Below are positions 8,738 to 17,519 of a stretch of 64,000 nt of DNA, one piece after another. Position numbers and translations under genes: made by a program. The DNA lies in NCBI GenBank assembly GCA_943787425.1, contig CALSMJ010000001.1, positions 434,001 through 498,000 on the forward strand, in the 5' to 3' direction. The stretch's first letter is position 1; every line of letters starts with the position of its first letter. The notes beneath the pieces are model-generated. The model did not search any database and was not told the DNA's origin. It was given only the letters and a program-made list of their open reading frames with translations. This stretch comes from an uncultured Pseudomonadales bacterium (GTDB lineage Bacteria > Pseudomonadota > Gammaproteobacteria > Pseudomonadales > Azotimanducaceae).

Positions 8738-9223
8738 TTATCGAGACAGGACGAGACGGGCTCGAACTTTTCCTGGCGCCTGCGTCCGATCAACCACCAT
8801 CTGATCCAGCCCAACCGACTGTTCTCGACGAAGCGCGTCGGTTAAGGTCATTAACTCCGAGAAGGCCACCTGTTCAAACCAAAGACTGACCGAATCACCT
8901 TCGGGTTGCATACGATTCGGAGTAATACCCAATTGGCTGGTTGCATTGGTAATAACCGTTAACAAATTGCCCTCGAAAGGCCGATTGCCAGTCTGACCCA
9001 ACAGCGCTCTGGCTTGACCTTCTGTTTGTTTCATCATGGTCAGCAGCGCTAATTGGCGCTCACGCTCTTTGAATTGATCACCTTGAAATTGATGAATCGG
9101 CTGCCAGATCATTCCGTAAACCAACAATAAGGACAAAAACGCACTGAGCCCAAGCAGTAGTCGTTGCTCACTGGTTTTTAATTGTCGAAACCGCGTTAGG
9201 TAGATAGCCAGCTTTTGCTTCAT
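8738..9223 (-). CDS. gspM: Type II secretion system protein M
   Basis: A 161-residue bitopic inner-membrane protein. A short cytoplasmic N-terminus is followed by one transmembrane helix (LLLGLSAFLSLLLVYGMIW, about residues 24-42) and a periplasmic ferredoxin-like domain. GspM partners with GspL in the inner-membrane platform that links the GspE ATPase to the pseudopilus. Its ATG overlaps the gspL stop codon in an ATGA, so the two are translationally coupled. It is the last gsp gene here. No gspN or gspD follows, and the region beyond is repeats and a convergent MATE gene. Confidence 0.9.
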   Translation of the reverse strand: MKQKLAIYLTRFRQLKTSEQRLLLGLSAFLSLLLVYGMIWQPIHQFQGDQFKERERQLALLTMMKQTEGQARALLGQTGNRPFEGNLLTVITNATSQLGITPNRMQPEGDSVSLWFEQVAFSELMTLTDALRREQSVGLDQMVVDRTQAPGKVRARLVLSR

Positions 9224-10431
9224 GGCCGATCCCCCATCCGAATCCGCAAGCTACCTCTGACTGACGATTTTTCTTGCGAGATGGTCCCGATTTCAGATTC
9301 GAATCCAGCTGCATTCAGCACCTCAGCCAAACCCATAATTTGCTCACTCCGCTCCCCTGATAATTGCAGCATGAGATCCCCTCGACCCGCATTAAAGTTC
9401 AAGTTATCCAGCTGTAACCGAGCTGCCACCAAGGCTGGACTTACGGTATCTAGTACTGAGGTAAGGCCCAACTGATCCTGCTGGCCACCCGCGTTCAGTC
9501 GACTTCGCCAGCGTCGCCCTAAATCTCTTGGGTTTTTGTCATTGGGATACAAGCTCTCGTAAAGTGTTTTAGCCTCTACCGCCATATTGTTTGCTTGATC
9601 CAATAAATACAGGCCTTGAGCACCCGCGAAGAGCAGTTGCAAGACCGCGACGAACAACGCAACTTTACCCAGCTGCCACAGCCAGGCATTGCCACCAGCA
9701 CCTTGGCTAGCCTTCGCAAATTGACCCTGCCGAAAATTCACTCGTTTGGTCTTGGATTGCTGATGAAGGTACTGCAACAAAGATCGAGCCGGCGCGGGCA
9801 GTCGCTGGGACTGCTCGGCAACGGCGCTGGGCAAAAGCTCCTCTAGGGATTGTCCTTCGGTGAAATCGACAATATTCAGGGCTAGCAAGTCACCGTGATA
9901 CAGAAGCTCAAGACGCGTCAAAATTTGGGCCGTCTCAAACGCCACCATCTCAGCCTCTGGTTGGCATAAAAGCGCCACATCATCATCAATCACCAACAAG
10001 CATTGATCGCTGGCAATCACGTCCAAATCAATACCCAGAAATTCCGGATCGAGCCCAATAGCCTGTAACTCGCCTAAACAGTCAGTTAAGAAAGTCTCAT
10101 CGATGACCCCAACCGTCAGGTCATTTCCGCGCCGTTCACCCATTGCGATAAAACAGTCTGTGACATCACAGGCGAGATACTCCTCAACCAGATACGGCAC
10201 TGCATCGAGCACTTGCCGAGTTGGCTTGGGTGGGACCTCAATGGTCTTTAGAAGCACTGATTCACCGGATAGCAGCACGCTGGTATGTGAAGGCAATTCA
10301 TACTCGGAGAGGACCTCAGCAAGATCCTGCAAGGTACCTTGACCTTCTCGCAACGGCAGCTGACCATCATCCAACAACAACCATTTTAATTCTGGATGCC
10401 GCCAATGGATTACGAGATGTTCAAAGGCCAT
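9220..10431 (-). CDS. gspL: Type II secretion system protein L
   Basis: About 403 residues. The N-terminal two-thirds is the cytoplasmic actin-like domain that recruits GspE. One transmembrane helix (WLWQLGKVALFVAVLQLLFA, about residues 255-275) leads to a periplasmic domain that pairs with GspM. I take the ATG at 10431 (MAFEHLVIHW) as the start. An upstream ATG at 10476 would lie well inside gspK and adds residues that do not look like the family. The chosen start overlaps the end of gspK by 11 bp, and the stop overlaps gspM by 4 bp. Confidence 0.9.
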   Translation of the reverse strand: MAFEHLVIHWRHPELKWLLLDDGQLPLREGQGTLQDLAEVLSEYELPSHTSVLLSGESVLLKTIEVPPKPTRQVLDAVPYLVEEYLACDVTDCFIAMGERRGNDLTVGVIDETFLTDCLGELQAIGLDPEFLGIDLDVIASDQCLLVIDDDVALLCQPEAEMVAFETAQILTRLELLYHGDLLALNIVDFTEGQSLEELLPSAVAEQSQRLPAPARSLLQYLHQQSKTKRVNFRQGQFAKASQGAGGNAWLWQLGKVALFVAVLQLLFAGAQGLYLLDQANNMAVEAKTLYESLYPNDKNPRDLGRRWRSRLNAGGQQDQLGLTSVLDTVSPALVAARLQLDNLNFNAGRGDLMLQLSGERSEQIMGLAEVLNAAGFESEIGTISQEKSSVRGSLRIRMGDRP

Positions 10432-11404
10432 TGGCGAGTGTCTCTTCTTCGGGCACAAAGGGTGTAAACCGTTCATTATTTTTTCGCTGATAAACCATCA
10501 TTTTCCCGGTGGTCGCGTCCCGATATACAAAACTGGTCAAAAACACGATTTGAGACCCGAAACGAGCCCTCGTGTTCACTTTGAAAAAAGAAGATTGTAC
10601 ACCAAGTCCACCTGGCTTCACCGCCAATCCAGCCAATTCAGGTTGCTGTAAAAATTGCTCAACAGATTCAAAGCCGTCCAGGCGCAGCCTCGATTCCGCA
10701 AGACTCGTCGCGCTTTCTAGATTGAGGTCTGTTGCCAGCGTCTGTAAAACCATTGGCGGCGCGGTATTCACATTTAAGGCGCCGCCCACCGTTGGCAAAA
10801 CCGTCATGACCTCCGACAAACGACCGTAGGCCTCATCGGTCATCGTCCGGAGCAACCGAATCTCTGAGAGATCTTGCAGCGGTTGACCACTCGTTCGATA
10901 CGGCCGTTCAAGCCCCAGATAATAATAATCTTCAGCGCCACCCGGCCTGACCTCGCCATCGATATCGCTGAAATCAAGCAATTCATCCATCCAACTCGGG
11001 TTCAAACCAATTTGTGACGACAGTAGCGACAACTTTTCGGCAATCAGACTATTGCCCTCGTTTGAGGATACAAAATCATTAAGATTGAACAGGCTCTGCA
11101 GGTCTTGGATCACGATATCGACTTCGCCTGATTCAAACTCAAAAGCAAGATCCGCAGCCGCCCAGGCTTCGCTTAAGTCGTCCTGCTCAGGCCGCTCTTT
11201 AAAGTCACGAGCTAATAGTTGCCGAGCGTACTCTTCGCCCCCCGTGGCATAGTAGTAGGCCTGCGCTCGATCAAAATAACGTGTGGCCGAGGAAATGGCG
11301 CGATGCTGGTTCTTAGCAATGGAGACGCTGAGCACCGTCGCAATGGTTACGACGAGCAGCACAATCATCAGCGCAACGCCCTGCTGCCTTGACCGCATCA
11401 TCAT
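10421..11404 (-). CDS. gspK: Type II secretion minor pseudopilin GspK
   Basis: A 327-residue minor pseudopilin that caps the pseudopilus tip with GspI and GspJ. The N-terminus RQQGVALMIVLLVVTIATVL is the prepilin signal. The residue at position +5 is not Glu, as is normal for GspK and unlike the other pseudopilins. The large periplasmic domain contains SLFNLNDFV (about residue 85), FSDIDGEVRPGGAEDYYY (about 145) and NVNTAPPMVLQ (about 215), all characteristic of GspK. It overlaps gspJ by 4 bp and gspL by 11 bp. Confidence 0.94.
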   Translation of the reverse strand: MMMRSRQQGVALMIVLLVVTIATVLSVSIAKNQHRAISSATRYFDRAQAYYYATGGEEYARQLLARDFKERPEQDDLSEAWAAADLAFEFESGEVDIVIQDLQSLFNLNDFVSSNEGNSLIAEKLSLLSSQIGLNPSWMDELLDFSDIDGEVRPGGAEDYYYLGLERPYRTSGQPLQDLSEIRLLRTMTDEAYGRLSEVMTVLPTVGGALNVNTAPPMVLQTLATDLNLESATSLAESRLRLDGFESVEQFLQQPELAGLAVKPGGLGVQSSFFKVNTRARFGSQIVFLTSFVYRDATTGKMMVYQRKNNERFTPFVPEEETLANGL

Positions 11405-12123
11405 AAAGCCCGCTCATCAAGTGATGGCGAAAGGGGTTGCGACGCCGGGTCAAACTCGTCATTTTGGTCTGTTTCGATGTCGTTAACGTTATTTTCCGCC
11501 TCGAGTGCGCCTGTGCCGCCCTGCATTGCAAACGGTATGTATTCCGGTAGGTTTACGCGTCGAATTAAATCGCCCCACAATTCTGTGGTGATCCTTATCT
11601 CAATGCCCACAGGCAGTTCGTCTCCATCCTCAGCGGTAATCACTTCCTGACGCGAACCATCGGCCTTGATCAAACTGACTTTAAAATCTGTCACCCCGGT
11701 CATTAGCGTTTGAACCCGGGGCGTCGCGTCTTGGGCCCGATCCAGAACCAGCCAGACCACCCGCTGCAACGCTTCACCATTGTATTGATAGGCGACTCGC
11801 TGTAACTGGCTCCTTGGCAACTTCAAAGGGTTACGCCAGCCACCCCGAGTAAATTCTAATGGGTACAAGCCTTGATTCACTGAGACAGCGGCGATGGGAT
11901 CGCCAAATTCATCGCGCACCCCTCGATAAACTAAAGCCGAAATGTCCCGATCAATCATTTTAAAGACTCGGACTAAAGTCCGGTATTCATCCGTCCGTTC
12001 TTCCATCTGAGACTCAATACTGGACACACTGCGCAGCATCTGATTGGACGCCAACCCGAGTATTGAGAAGATCGTCATCGCGATCAGGACCTCAAGCAAA
12101 GTAAATCCCAATGCGCGCCGCAT
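11401..12123 (-). CDS. gspJ: Type II secretion minor pseudopilin GspJ
   Basis: A 240-residue pseudopilin. The prepilin peptidase site is GFTLLEVLIAMTIFSILGLA, with cleavage after the Gly at residue 6 and the conserved Glu at mature position 5. The later segment contains DRDISALVYRGVRDEFGD, typical of GspJ. The C-terminus is acidic and Asn-rich. It starts at 12123, sharing one base with the gspI stop (TGATG), and ends overlapping gspK by 4 bp. It forms the tip complex with GspI and GspK. Confidence 0.92.
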   Translation of the reverse strand: MRRALGFTLLEVLIAMTIFSILGLASNQMLRSVSSIESQMEERTDEYRTLVRVFKMIDRDISALVYRGVRDEFGDPIAAVSVNQGLYPLEFTRGGWRNPLKLPRSQLQRVAYQYNGEALQRVVWLVLDRAQDATPRVQTLMTGVTDFKVSLIKADGSRQEVITAEDGDELPVGIEIRITTELWGDLIRRVNLPEYIPFAMQGGTGALEAENNVNDIETDQNDEFDPASQPLSPSLDERAL

Positions 12124-12521
12124 CAGTTACGGCCAATATAGCTGTATAAGACGGCGAGCTCCTGATCAACGACGGCATCATCTCTCACGGACACTTCAAG
12201 CCGCTTTAGATCCGCGTCGCTTGTTGCCTCAACGCGAACCAAAACTTGGTACCGCCGGTTGGCCATCAAAATTTCAGTTTGCTTACGAGTCGGTAGTAAG
12301 AAAGGGTCGTCATCACCACCCCGGCTCGTGATCTCATTCATCACGTTCTGCGCGACCGTGAAAGCGAGAAGCTGCTCTTGCATCCGACTGGTCTGCACCA
12401 CCGCCAAAGACGCATTTTTGGTCAGCGCAAGCGCGATGACCGCAAACACGGCGAGCGCCACCATCACCTCGATAAGGGTGAAGCCTCGCATGAAAGCGCG
12501 CTTATGACTCATCACGTTCAA
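12123..12521 (-). CDS. gspI: Type II secretion minor pseudopilin GspI
   Basis: A 132-residue pseudopilin with the signal RGFTLIEVMVALAVFAVIAL and cleavage after Gly13. QNVMNEI (about residue 55) matches the GspI family. Possible starts are ATGs at 12521, 12512 and 12491. The first two give a normal leader and overlap the gspH stop, while the third leaves too short a leader. GspI nucleates the tip trimer with GspJ and GspK. It is tightly packed in the operon, overlapping gspH by up to 20 bp and gspJ by 1 bp. Confidence 0.92.
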   Translation of the reverse strand: MNVMSHKRAFMRGFTLIEVMVALAVFAVIALALTKNASLAVVQTSRMQEQLLAFTVAQNVMNEITSRGGDDDPFLLPTRKQTEILMANRRYQVLVRVEATSDADLKRLEVSVRDDAVVDQELAVLYSYIGRN

Positions 12522-13053
12522 TGGGCGTGCTACTTAAGACGAAGTCTCCAAAGCCTTCGGTCGACAACCCCATCCACCAGCCGTCCTCAGCGACCAAGCT
12601 CAATTCAAAGATTGAGGTTTCGCCGCTCGACAACAGCAACAATTCGGGTTGAGGCGCATTGCTGATTCCTGTGTCGTTGCTCGCCTGTGTCTCCTCTGTC
12701 GGCTCAATCAATCGTAAAGGCTCGCCTTCGGTAGTGAGCGCCAAAATTAATCCTTCGGGTAACGTATGGTGTTTCAACTGCGGCGCGTCTGCCGGCATCC
12801 AGGTTTGGCTACTTTCATCAAAAATGACAAATCCGTAGCTGTCAGTTGCCAGTTCAACCCCAATCTCGACGGCATCAACTTGCGCAGTCTCAAGGCCATA
12901 CTCAAAAACAAATTTCAGTCGATCAGCCTCCTCCTCAAAGTCGGCTTGAGAGACAAAAGCGGGCAGATTTGCGACCACAAGACCGGTCAACAACGAAACA
13001 ATAAACAGAACAACCAGGATTTCAATCAGCGTAAAACCCTTCATAACGCGCAT
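12502..13053 (-). CDS. gspH: Type II secretion minor pseudopilin GspH
   Basis: A 183-residue pseudopilin. The prepilin motif KGFTLIEILVVLFIVSLLTG begins at residue 5. A short beta-rich domain of the GspH/FimT type follows (RLKFVFEYGLETAQVDAVEIG, about residues 42-62). The middle contains a low-complexity Glu/Thr-rich stretch around residues 110-130 that is less conserved in the family. It lies between gspG (8 bp gap) and gspI (overlap). GspH links the tip complex to the GspG shaft. Confidence 0.9.
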   Translation of the reverse strand: MRVMKGFTLIEILVVLFIVSLLTGLVVANLPAFVSQADFEEEADRLKFVFEYGLETAQVDAVEIGVELATDSYGFVIFDESSQTWMPADAPQLKHHTLPEGLILALTTEGEPLRLIEPTEETQASNDTGISNAPQPELLLLSSGETSIFELSLVAEDGWWMGLSTEGFGDFVLSSTPIERDES

Positions 13054-13061
13054 CGTGATGC

Positions 13062-13499
13062 CTATAGGTCCGATAGTTTTAAATCGGCATCCACACCCTC
13101 GCCACCTTCGCGCCGGTCAGAGCCCAAAGAATACACTTCGATTTGCCGGCCTTCACTAAAGTACAGGTAGGGCTCACCCCAAGGATCAATCGGCAGCTTT
13201 TTAAGATAACCATCAGCATTCCAGCGTCTGGGTTCCGGATAACCACTTGGCTTATCAATCAACGCTTCCAGCCCCTGATCGGTACTCGGATAGTGACCGT
13301 TATCCATCCGATATAAATCCAAGGCATTGCCGACTTGTTGCAAATCTGATCGAGCCGCGGTGACCCGTGCTTCATCGGGCCGGCCAACGATATTCGGCAC
13401 AATCAAGGCCCCCAGAATTCCCAATATAACCACGACCACCATAATCTCGATGAGGGTAAAACCTGTCTGACGGTTTGCGCCCGTCTTCGGTTGCTTCAT
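13062..13499 (-). CDS. gspG: Type II secretion major pseudopilin GspG
   Basis: A 145-residue major pseudopilin that forms the shaft of the periplasmic piston. The leader ends at Gly13, followed by FTLIEIMVVVVILGILGALI with Glu at +5. The body carries NGHYPSTDQGLEALI (about residues 77-91), DPWGEPYLY and the calcium-binding loop GSDRREGGEGVDADL near the end. Length and motifs match GspG closely. An 88-bp gap separates it from gspF, the largest in the operon, so an internal promoter or RNA processing site there is possible. GspG is usually made in excess over the other subunits. Confidence 0.96.
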   Translation of the reverse strand: MKQPKTGANRQTGFTLIEIMVVVVILGILGALIVPNIVGRPDEARVTAARSDLQQVGNALDLYRMDNGHYPSTDQGLEALIDKPSGYPEPRRWNADGYLKKLPIDPWGEPYLYFSEGRQIEVYSLGSDRREGGEGVDADLKLSDL

Positions 13500-13587
13500 T
13501 GTCTGTGTCTTCCTCTATTATTTTTCAAAATCTATTACTTTTATATTTCGATATCAGCGCGTTCAGGCCAAGCGCCGAGATCATAGA

Positions 13588-14817
13588 CTAACCGACCAAC
13601 TGATTGAGATTGATGATCGGCAGCAGAATCGCCATCACAATGGTGAACACCGCACCGCCCATAATGATGAGCATCAAGGGACCGATCAAGCTCAGTAACG
13701 TTGCGAGCAGCGACTCAACATCCTGCTGAAGATAGCGCGCAACCCGTGCCAGCATGCTATCTAACTCACCACTCGACTCGCCGCTTGCAATCATATACAG
13801 CATCATTGGCGGAAAATACCCACTTGTCTGCAGCGCAGCTTGCAGACTGCTGCCCTCGCTCACACGCAGCGTCGCGCGCACGACTTCTGTGCGAAGCCAG
13901 GTATTGGACACGACCTCTCCTGCGATTTTCATCGCTTCCACCAACGGCACGCCAGAAGCCGTCAGAATGCTCAGAGTACTCGCAAACTGCGCAATATTTC
14001 GACCCCGACTCATCTTGGCAAAGAGCGGTGCTTTCAGCAGAAATCGATCATACTTCAGGCGATTTTGTTCAACCAATAACAGTTGCCGAATCAGAAGACT
14101 GAAGCCCACCAAACCTAAACCAACTAGCCAGCCATAGCCCGCAACAAAATCACTTGCTGCAATCACAGCCTGGGTTAGGGCTGGCAGCGCTTGCCCAGTA
14201 TCGGCGAAAACCGTCACAATATCGGGGACCACATAACCCAGCAATCCGGCCAGGATTAATAAGGTTAGAACAAACAAAATTACAGGGTAAACCAACGCTT
14301 GTTGTACCCGCATCGCAGATTCGTATTGGGCCTCACTAAAATCCGCAAGCTGATTCAGAACCGCGTCGAGATGCCCTGACGATTCACCCGCTGCGACCGT
14401 TGCCCGAAACAAATCTGGAAAGGCTCTAGGGTAGATTTCAAGACTCCGAGCCAAGGAATAGCCTTCCAAAACGCGAGCCCGCACAGTGGCCAACATTTTT
14501 TGCGTTTTTGGCATTTCAGTTTGGCGGGAAACGGCAAGCAGTGATTCTTCGATCGGCAATCCCGCCGCAATCAAAGTCGCCAATTGACGGGTGATCAGGG
14601 CTCGCTCACTCACCGACAGCGCGGGTTGAAAGAAGCTGGACAAAAAGTCGCTGCCTGAACCTGTCTCGCCATCACCCTGCCGGGTTAAGGTGACACTTGT
14701 TGGGGCTAATCCCTGATCTCGCAGCATTTGTCGGACTTGCCGGGCCGAATCGCCTTCAAGCAGCCCTTTTTTCTGGCGTCCACGTGCATCTAAGGCTTGG
14801 TAATCGAATGCTGGCAT
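13588..14817 (-). CDS. gspF: Type II secretion inner-membrane platform protein GspF
   Basis: A 409-residue polytopic inner-membrane protein with two GspF domains and three transmembrane segments. It begins MPAFDYQALDARGRQKKGLLEGDSAR, the standard GspF N-terminus. Each half has the helical cytoplasmic bundle (ALITRQLATLIAAGLPIEES near residue 72, QFASTLSILTASGVPLVEAM near residue 275). The last helix ends with GAVFTIVMAILLPIINLNQLV. It is thought to couple GspE ATP hydrolysis to pseudopilus assembly. It starts 8 bp after gspE. Confidence 0.95.
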   Translation of the reverse strand: MPAFDYQALDARGRQKKGLLEGDSARQVRQMLRDQGLAPTSVTLTRQGDGETGSGSDFLSSFFQPALSVSERALITRQLATLIAAGLPIEESLLAVSRQTEMPKTQKMLATVRARVLEGYSLARSLEIYPRAFPDLFRATVAAGESSGHLDAVLNQLADFSEAQYESAMRVQQALVYPVILFVLTLLILAGLLGYVVPDIVTVFADTGQALPALTQAVIAASDFVAGYGWLVGLGLVGFSLLIRQLLLVEQNRLKYDRFLLKAPLFAKMSRGRNIAQFASTLSILTASGVPLVEAMKIAGEVVSNTWLRTEVVRATLRVSEGSSLQAALQTSGYFPPMMLYMIASGESSGELDSMLARVARYLQQDVESLLATLLSLIGPLMLIIMGGAVFTIVMAILLPIINLNQLVG

Positions 14818-14825
14818 CGTTTAAG

Positions 14826-16331
14826 TCAATCGGCCATCGTGACGCGGAGAATTTCATCAATGGTCGTCATACCCGAAAGCACTTTGCTTCGTCCATCGTC
14901 TCGAATGCCCATCGAATGCAGACGCGCTTGCTTTTCCATCTCCGGCTCAGATGCGCCCATATGGATCATCTCCCGAAGGCCATCATCAACCACTATGATT
15001 TCATAGATGCCTTGGCGGCCGCGATAGCCCTCATTGGCGCAGGCATCGCAGCCTACTGCTCGATAAATCACCGCTGCGGCATCTTCCTTTAAATTGAGGA
15101 AGCCTCGTTCGTAGGCATCGGGAGCATGCGCTGTTTTGCACTGATCACACAGAACCCGTACCAAGCGCTGCGCAACCAATCCAGCGATGCTGTTTGACAG
15201 CAGATACGGCTGCACGCCCATATTGGCCAAGCGCGTGATTGCCCCAATTGCCGTGTTGGTATGAAGCGTTGATAAGACTAAATGGCCCGTTAAACTCGCC
15301 TGAACGGCGATGTCGGCGGTCTCATAATCTCGAATTTCACCGACCATCACAACGTCTGGATCTTGTCTTAAGATCGCCCGCAAACCTTTTGCAAAGGTCA
15401 TATTGGCCTTTGCATTCACCTGCGTTTGGCCAACGCCCTCCACATCATATTCGATCGGGTCTTCAACGGTTAAGATGTTACGGCTGCTGTCATTGAGCCG
15501 ATCTAAACCGGCGTACAAGGTGGTTGATTTTCCGGAACCGGTTGGTCCGGTGACCAAAATAATGCCATGAGGCCGTGTGAGTAAGCCCTGCATCGCGCTC
15601 AAACCCGACGACTGCATTCCCAGAAACTCTAGGCTCTTGCGGCCATCCTGTTTGTCTAAGAGTCGCATGACCACGCGTTCGCCATTGCTTGCCGGAATGG
15701 TCGAGACGCGCACATCAACCTCCTTACCGCCAACTCGCACAGAAATACGGCCATCTTGGGGCAACCGTTTCTCGGCAATGTCGAGCTTCGCCATGACTTT
15801 GATACGTGACACTAAGAGCGGCGCCAGAGCGCGCCGCGGCGACACGATTTGACGCAGCACGCCGTCGACCCGAAATCGAATCACCAACCGGCTTTCATAA
15901 GTTTCCACATGAATATCCGACGCACCGACCTTGATGGCTTCGGTCAGCAAACTGTTAATCAATCGGATGATCGGGGCATCGTCATCCTGCTCAAGCAAGT
16001 CACCGTTTTCAGGTAATTGATCCATCAAACTCGATAAATCCATGGAATCGCCAAGATCTTCAATAAACGCCATTGCCTCGCCGCTGTCCTCCTCATACGC
16101 TCGGGACAACAAACCATCGAATTGACTGGGATCAACTGCTTGAATTTCGGATAGCTGGCCCACAAAGCGCTGGACTTCGGCGTAAACGCCTGCAGAGAGC
16201 GGCGCCTTAAAAATCAGTTTAGGCTTTGACAGGTCATGGGTTGGGCTCTGAAGAATCACCCCAAAGCGTTTTGCAAAACCAAATGGCAAGCGCTTTTTCA
16301 CCTGCTGCGCATTTACGTGTAGATCAGACAT
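14826..16331 (-). CDS. gspE: Type II secretion ATPase GspE
   Basis: A 501-residue hexameric secretion ATPase. The N-terminal domain binds GspL. The catalytic domain has Walker A GPTGSGKSTTLY (about residues 260-271), an Asp box (ILTVEDPIEY), Walker B DPDVVMVGEIRD, and a His box (HLVLSTLHTN). A tetracysteine zinc module (CDQC about residue 394, CDAC about 425) is typical of GspE rather than most PilB relatives. It is the first gene of the minus-strand gspE-M operon. The 250 bp between it and the divergent LysR gene should hold the promoter. gspC and gspD, which often precede gspE, are not here. Confidence 0.96.
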   Translation of the reverse strand: MSDLHVNAQQVKKRLPFGFAKRFGVILQSPTHDLSKPKLIFKAPLSAGVYAEVQRFVGQLSEIQAVDPSQFDGLLSRAYEEDSGEAMAFIEDLGDSMDLSSLMDQLPENGDLLEQDDDAPIIRLINSLLTEAIKVGASDIHVETYESRLVIRFRVDGVLRQIVSPRRALAPLLVSRIKVMAKLDIAEKRLPQDGRISVRVGGKEVDVRVSTIPASNGERVVMRLLDKQDGRKSLEFLGMQSSGLSAMQGLLTRPHGIILVTGPTGSGKSTTLYAGLDRLNDSSRNILTVEDPIEYDVEGVGQTQVNAKANMTFAKGLRAILRQDPDVVMVGEIRDYETADIAVQASLTGHLVLSTLHTNTAIGAITRLANMGVQPYLLSNSIAGLVAQRLVRVLCDQCKTAHAPDAYERGFLNLKEDAAAVIYRAVGCDACANEGYRGRQGIYEIIVVDDGLREMIHMGASEPEMEKQARLHSMGIRDDGRSKVLSGMTTIDEILRVTMAD

Positions 16332-16597
16332 AGCTGCAACAATCCCTGTAAAACCATCGTTTTGAAAGACTTCAATCTCGGGGGGATCTCTTTAAAAGCG
16401 ATAAAATCCCATTGGAAATCCCGATTTTGCTCGAACACACCCTGACCGCATGCCTAAACCAGCCAGGCGCAACCGATTTGTCCGAACTACGCCAATTGTA
16501 GCAGTCTTCGCTTAGAATTCACGCCCGAGACTTGGGAACTTTTTTTTTCGACTAATTTCGAATAATATCACTAGCACTAATGCTGGAATCCCACATT

Positions 16598-17503
16598 ATG
16601 AAATTGAGTGATATCGATCTGAATCTTTTCGTGGTTTTAGATGCCATCTACACAGAGGGCAATCTAACCCGCGCTGGCGAAATCATCGGCATTACCCAAC
16701 CGGCTGTGTCGAACTCTTTATCGCGTCTAAGAACCCTGTTCGATGACCCCCTTTTTGTCAGAACAGCCGACGGCATGATCCCCACCCCGGTTGCCCAGAA
16801 CATTATCGGATCGGTCAGGCAAGCACTCGATCTCGTCCGCTCCAGCGTTCAAGACAGCGAGCATTTTGACCCACTCCATTCGGATAAACGGTTTCGGATC
16901 TCGGCGAATGATCTGACGGAGGCCATTCAAATCCCACCGCTCATTCGGTTGCTGAAACAAGTCGCACCCAAAACCGTGCTCGAGTGTTACCAAGTAAGGC
17001 GGCGCGATCTCAATATTGAGTTGGCATCTGGCAATTTAGACTTGGCCATCGATGTCCCGAGAACACCCGACCCCCAAATCAAGCACGCCCCGCTGCGAAC
17101 CAGCCCGCAAGTCTGTGTTGTCAGGAAAGACCATCCTTTGGTTTCGGGTAATCTTGACCTACCCACCTACCTTGCGTTGGAGCATATTCATATTTCCTCT
17201 CGTCGAGGCGGGCTAGGATTGGTTGATCTCGCGCTCGGCAAAATGGGTAAAAAGCGCAACATCGTCTTGCGAACGCAGCATTACTTATCATCGCCGCTTC
17301 TGGTCGCCACCACAGATCTTGCCATCACAGTGCCAATGACCTTTGCTCGATTTCTACTGGATCTCAGCCCAGTGCAGGTTTTCAACCTGCCGTTTGACGC
17401 CCCGGAGCTTGAAACCCATCTTTACTGGCACGAGAGCACCGATAAAGATCAATCGAACCAATGGTTTCGATCATTGGTGATCGACTCAACGCAATCGCAA
17501 TGA
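16598..17503 (+). CDS. LysR-family transcriptional regulator
   Basis: About 301 residues. The N-terminal winged helix-turn-helix starts LSDIDLNLFVVLDAIYTEGN and carries the recognition part GITQPAVSNSLSRLRTLFDDPLF (about residues 30-52), very close to the NodD/LeuO-like LysR branch. A periplasmic-binding-like effector domain follows. I chose the ATG at 16598 (MKLSDIDL) over the ATG at 16580 because LysR proteins usually begin just before this segment. It is divergent from gspE and 16 bp upstream of pyrB. It may control either, but LysR proteins often regulate the divergent gene, so a link to the secretion operon is worth testing. Confidence 0.88.
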   Translation: MKLSDIDLNLFVVLDAIYTEGNLTRAGEIIGITQPAVSNSLSRLRTLFDDPLFVRTADGMIPTPVAQNIIGSVRQALDLVRSSVQDSEHFDPLHSDKRFRISANDLTEAIQIPPLIRLLKQVAPKTVLECYQVRRRDLNIELASGNLDLAIDVPRTPDPQIKHAPLRTSPQVCVVRKDHPLVSGNLDLPTYLALEHIHISSRRGGLGLVDLALGKMGKKRNIVLRTQHYLSSPLLVATTDLAITVPMTFARFLLDLSPVQVFNLPFDAPELETHLYWHESTDKDQSNQWFRSLVIDSTQSQ

Positions 17504-17519
17504 ACCCGGGCCTATCTTC

